From Alphaproteobacteria bacterium UBA2964 (GTDB lineage Bacteria; Pseudomonadota; Alphaproteobacteria; MPNO01; UBA2964), in NCBI GenBank assembly GCA_002348425.1, contig DEBE01000073.1, positions 1 through 14,640 of the forward strand: a stretch of 14,640 bases of DNA, given 5' to 3'. The position numbers and the translations under genes were made by a program. How positions within the stretch are numbered: the stretch's first letter is position 1; the number at the start of each line of letters is the position of its first letter. The notes beneath the pieces are model-generated. The model was not told the origin of the DNA, ran no database searches, and worked only from the letters and a program-made list of their open reading frames with translations. Below are positions 14,074 through 14,640 of the stretch, piece after piece.

Positions 14074-14640
14074 TTAATTGGCCAACATTCCCTGCTGACG
14101 CCGCAAAATTGGCGCGACAAATGATAGTAATGGGGGAATAATTAGCAGTGTAAGTACGGCTGATAGTGCTAGTCCTCCCAAGACTACTGACCCAAGACCA
14201 CGATAGAGCTCCGAACCCGCCCCAGGCATGACTACTAGAGGCAACATTCCAAAAACACTCGTCAGGGTAGACATAAAAATTGGCCGAATTCTGTTTCTTG
14301 TTGCTTCGGCAATTGCTTCATATGCATTCATTGCCTGAACTCTAACGTGATACAAAGTCTGATGTACTAGTAAGATTGCATTATTGACAACTGTACCGAC
14401 TAAAATAACAAAGCCAAGAAGCGTAAGCATATCTAGGGCCTGAAAAGTATAAATATTCAGGATTGAAAGACCCGCCACACCTCCTGCTGTCGCGAGGGGA
14501 ACAGAAAACATAATCAATATGGGAAAGACAAAACTCTCAAATAAGATTGCCAATACCAAATAAACTACGGCAACAGCTATTAAAAGGTTCCATAACATTG
14601 CATTCCAAGTTTTATTTAACTCGTCAGCAGTTCCAGACAT
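14074..14640 (-). CDS. RND-family efflux transporter, C-terminal part (gene continues beyond window)
   Basis: The frame is open to the right edge and encodes at least 188 residues ending at TAA 14074. It matches the last membrane half of AcrB/HAE1-type RND pumps (about 1,020-1,050 residues in full): five helices at roughly 13-33, 38-58, 65-88, 117-138 and 148-172, corresponding to TM8-TM12. Landmarks are LAILFESFVFP, GTVVNNAILLV, EATRNRIRPIFMSTLTSVFG and PGAGSELYRG. The methionine at the extreme edge is almost certainly internal. Such pumps use the proton gradient to export drugs, solvents or metals in a tripartite complex. It converges on the persulfide dioxygenase gene, with no obvious terminator between them, and has no evident link to the sulfur genes. 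Confidence 0.9.
   Translation of the reverse strand: MSGTADELNKTWNAMLWNLLIAVAVVYLVLAILFESFVFPILIMFSVPLATAGGVAGLSILNIYTFQALDMLTLLGFVILVGTVVNNAILLVHQTLYHVRVQAMNAYEAIAEATRNRIRPIFMSTLTSVFGMLPLVVMPGAGSELYRGLGSVVLGGLALSAVLTLLIIPPLLSFVAPILRRQQGMLAN

Overview
The window is about 14.6 kb of compact, AT-leaning (roughly 40% GC by eye) bacterial chromosome. It holds eleven complete protein genes and two that run off the edges. I see no RNA genes, insertion sequences or CRISPR arrays. The gene families (SoeABC-type sulfite dehydrogenase, Blh/ETHE1-like persulfide dioxygenase, AGXT-like aminotransferase, UbiD decarboxylase, CnbZ-like protein, TauD/TfdA dioxygenase) together suggest a free-living, respiring, heterotrophic proteobacterium. 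A low-GC alphaproteobacterium from a marine or similar habitat is my best guess; this is inference from content, not proven.

Left part (1-2433): a TauD/TfdA Fe(II)/2-oxoglutarate dioxygenase (minus strand, C-terminus cut by the window edge) is divergent from a cysteine-rich protein with an LGYPxCC motif reminiscent of DUF483. The latter meets a class I SAM-dependent methyltransferase tail to tail with an 11-bp overlap.

Middle part (2523-8396): this looks like a catabolic locus. On the minus strand lie a UbiD-family decarboxylase, a gentisate-dioxygenase-like bicupin and a DapA-superfamily lyase; the bicupin and lyase genes are 4 bp apart. Divergent from UbiD, on the plus strand, are an alanine/serine-glyoxylate-type aminotransferase and a CnbZ-like (2-aminomuconate deaminase type) protein, 12 bp apart. 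Decarboxylase, cupin ring-cleavage-type dioxygenase, pyruvate-type aldolase/hydratase, deaminase and transaminase would fit breakdown of an amino- or hydroxy-substituted aromatic acid. The substrate cannot be read from the sequence.

Right part (8407-14037): a sulfur-oxidation module. soeA, soeB and soeC (minus strand; ATGA overlap between A and B) encode a cytoplasm-facing molybdenum sulfite:quinone oxidoreductase. Divergent from it, across a 150-bp region with a good sigma70-like promoter and small palindromes, is an MBL-fold persulfide dioxygenase. The dioxygenase would turn glutathione persulfide into sulfite, and SoeABC would oxidise sulfite to sulfate while feeding electrons to the quinone pool.

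Right edge (14074-14640): the C-terminal membrane half of an RND-family efflux transporter, whose start lies outside the window.
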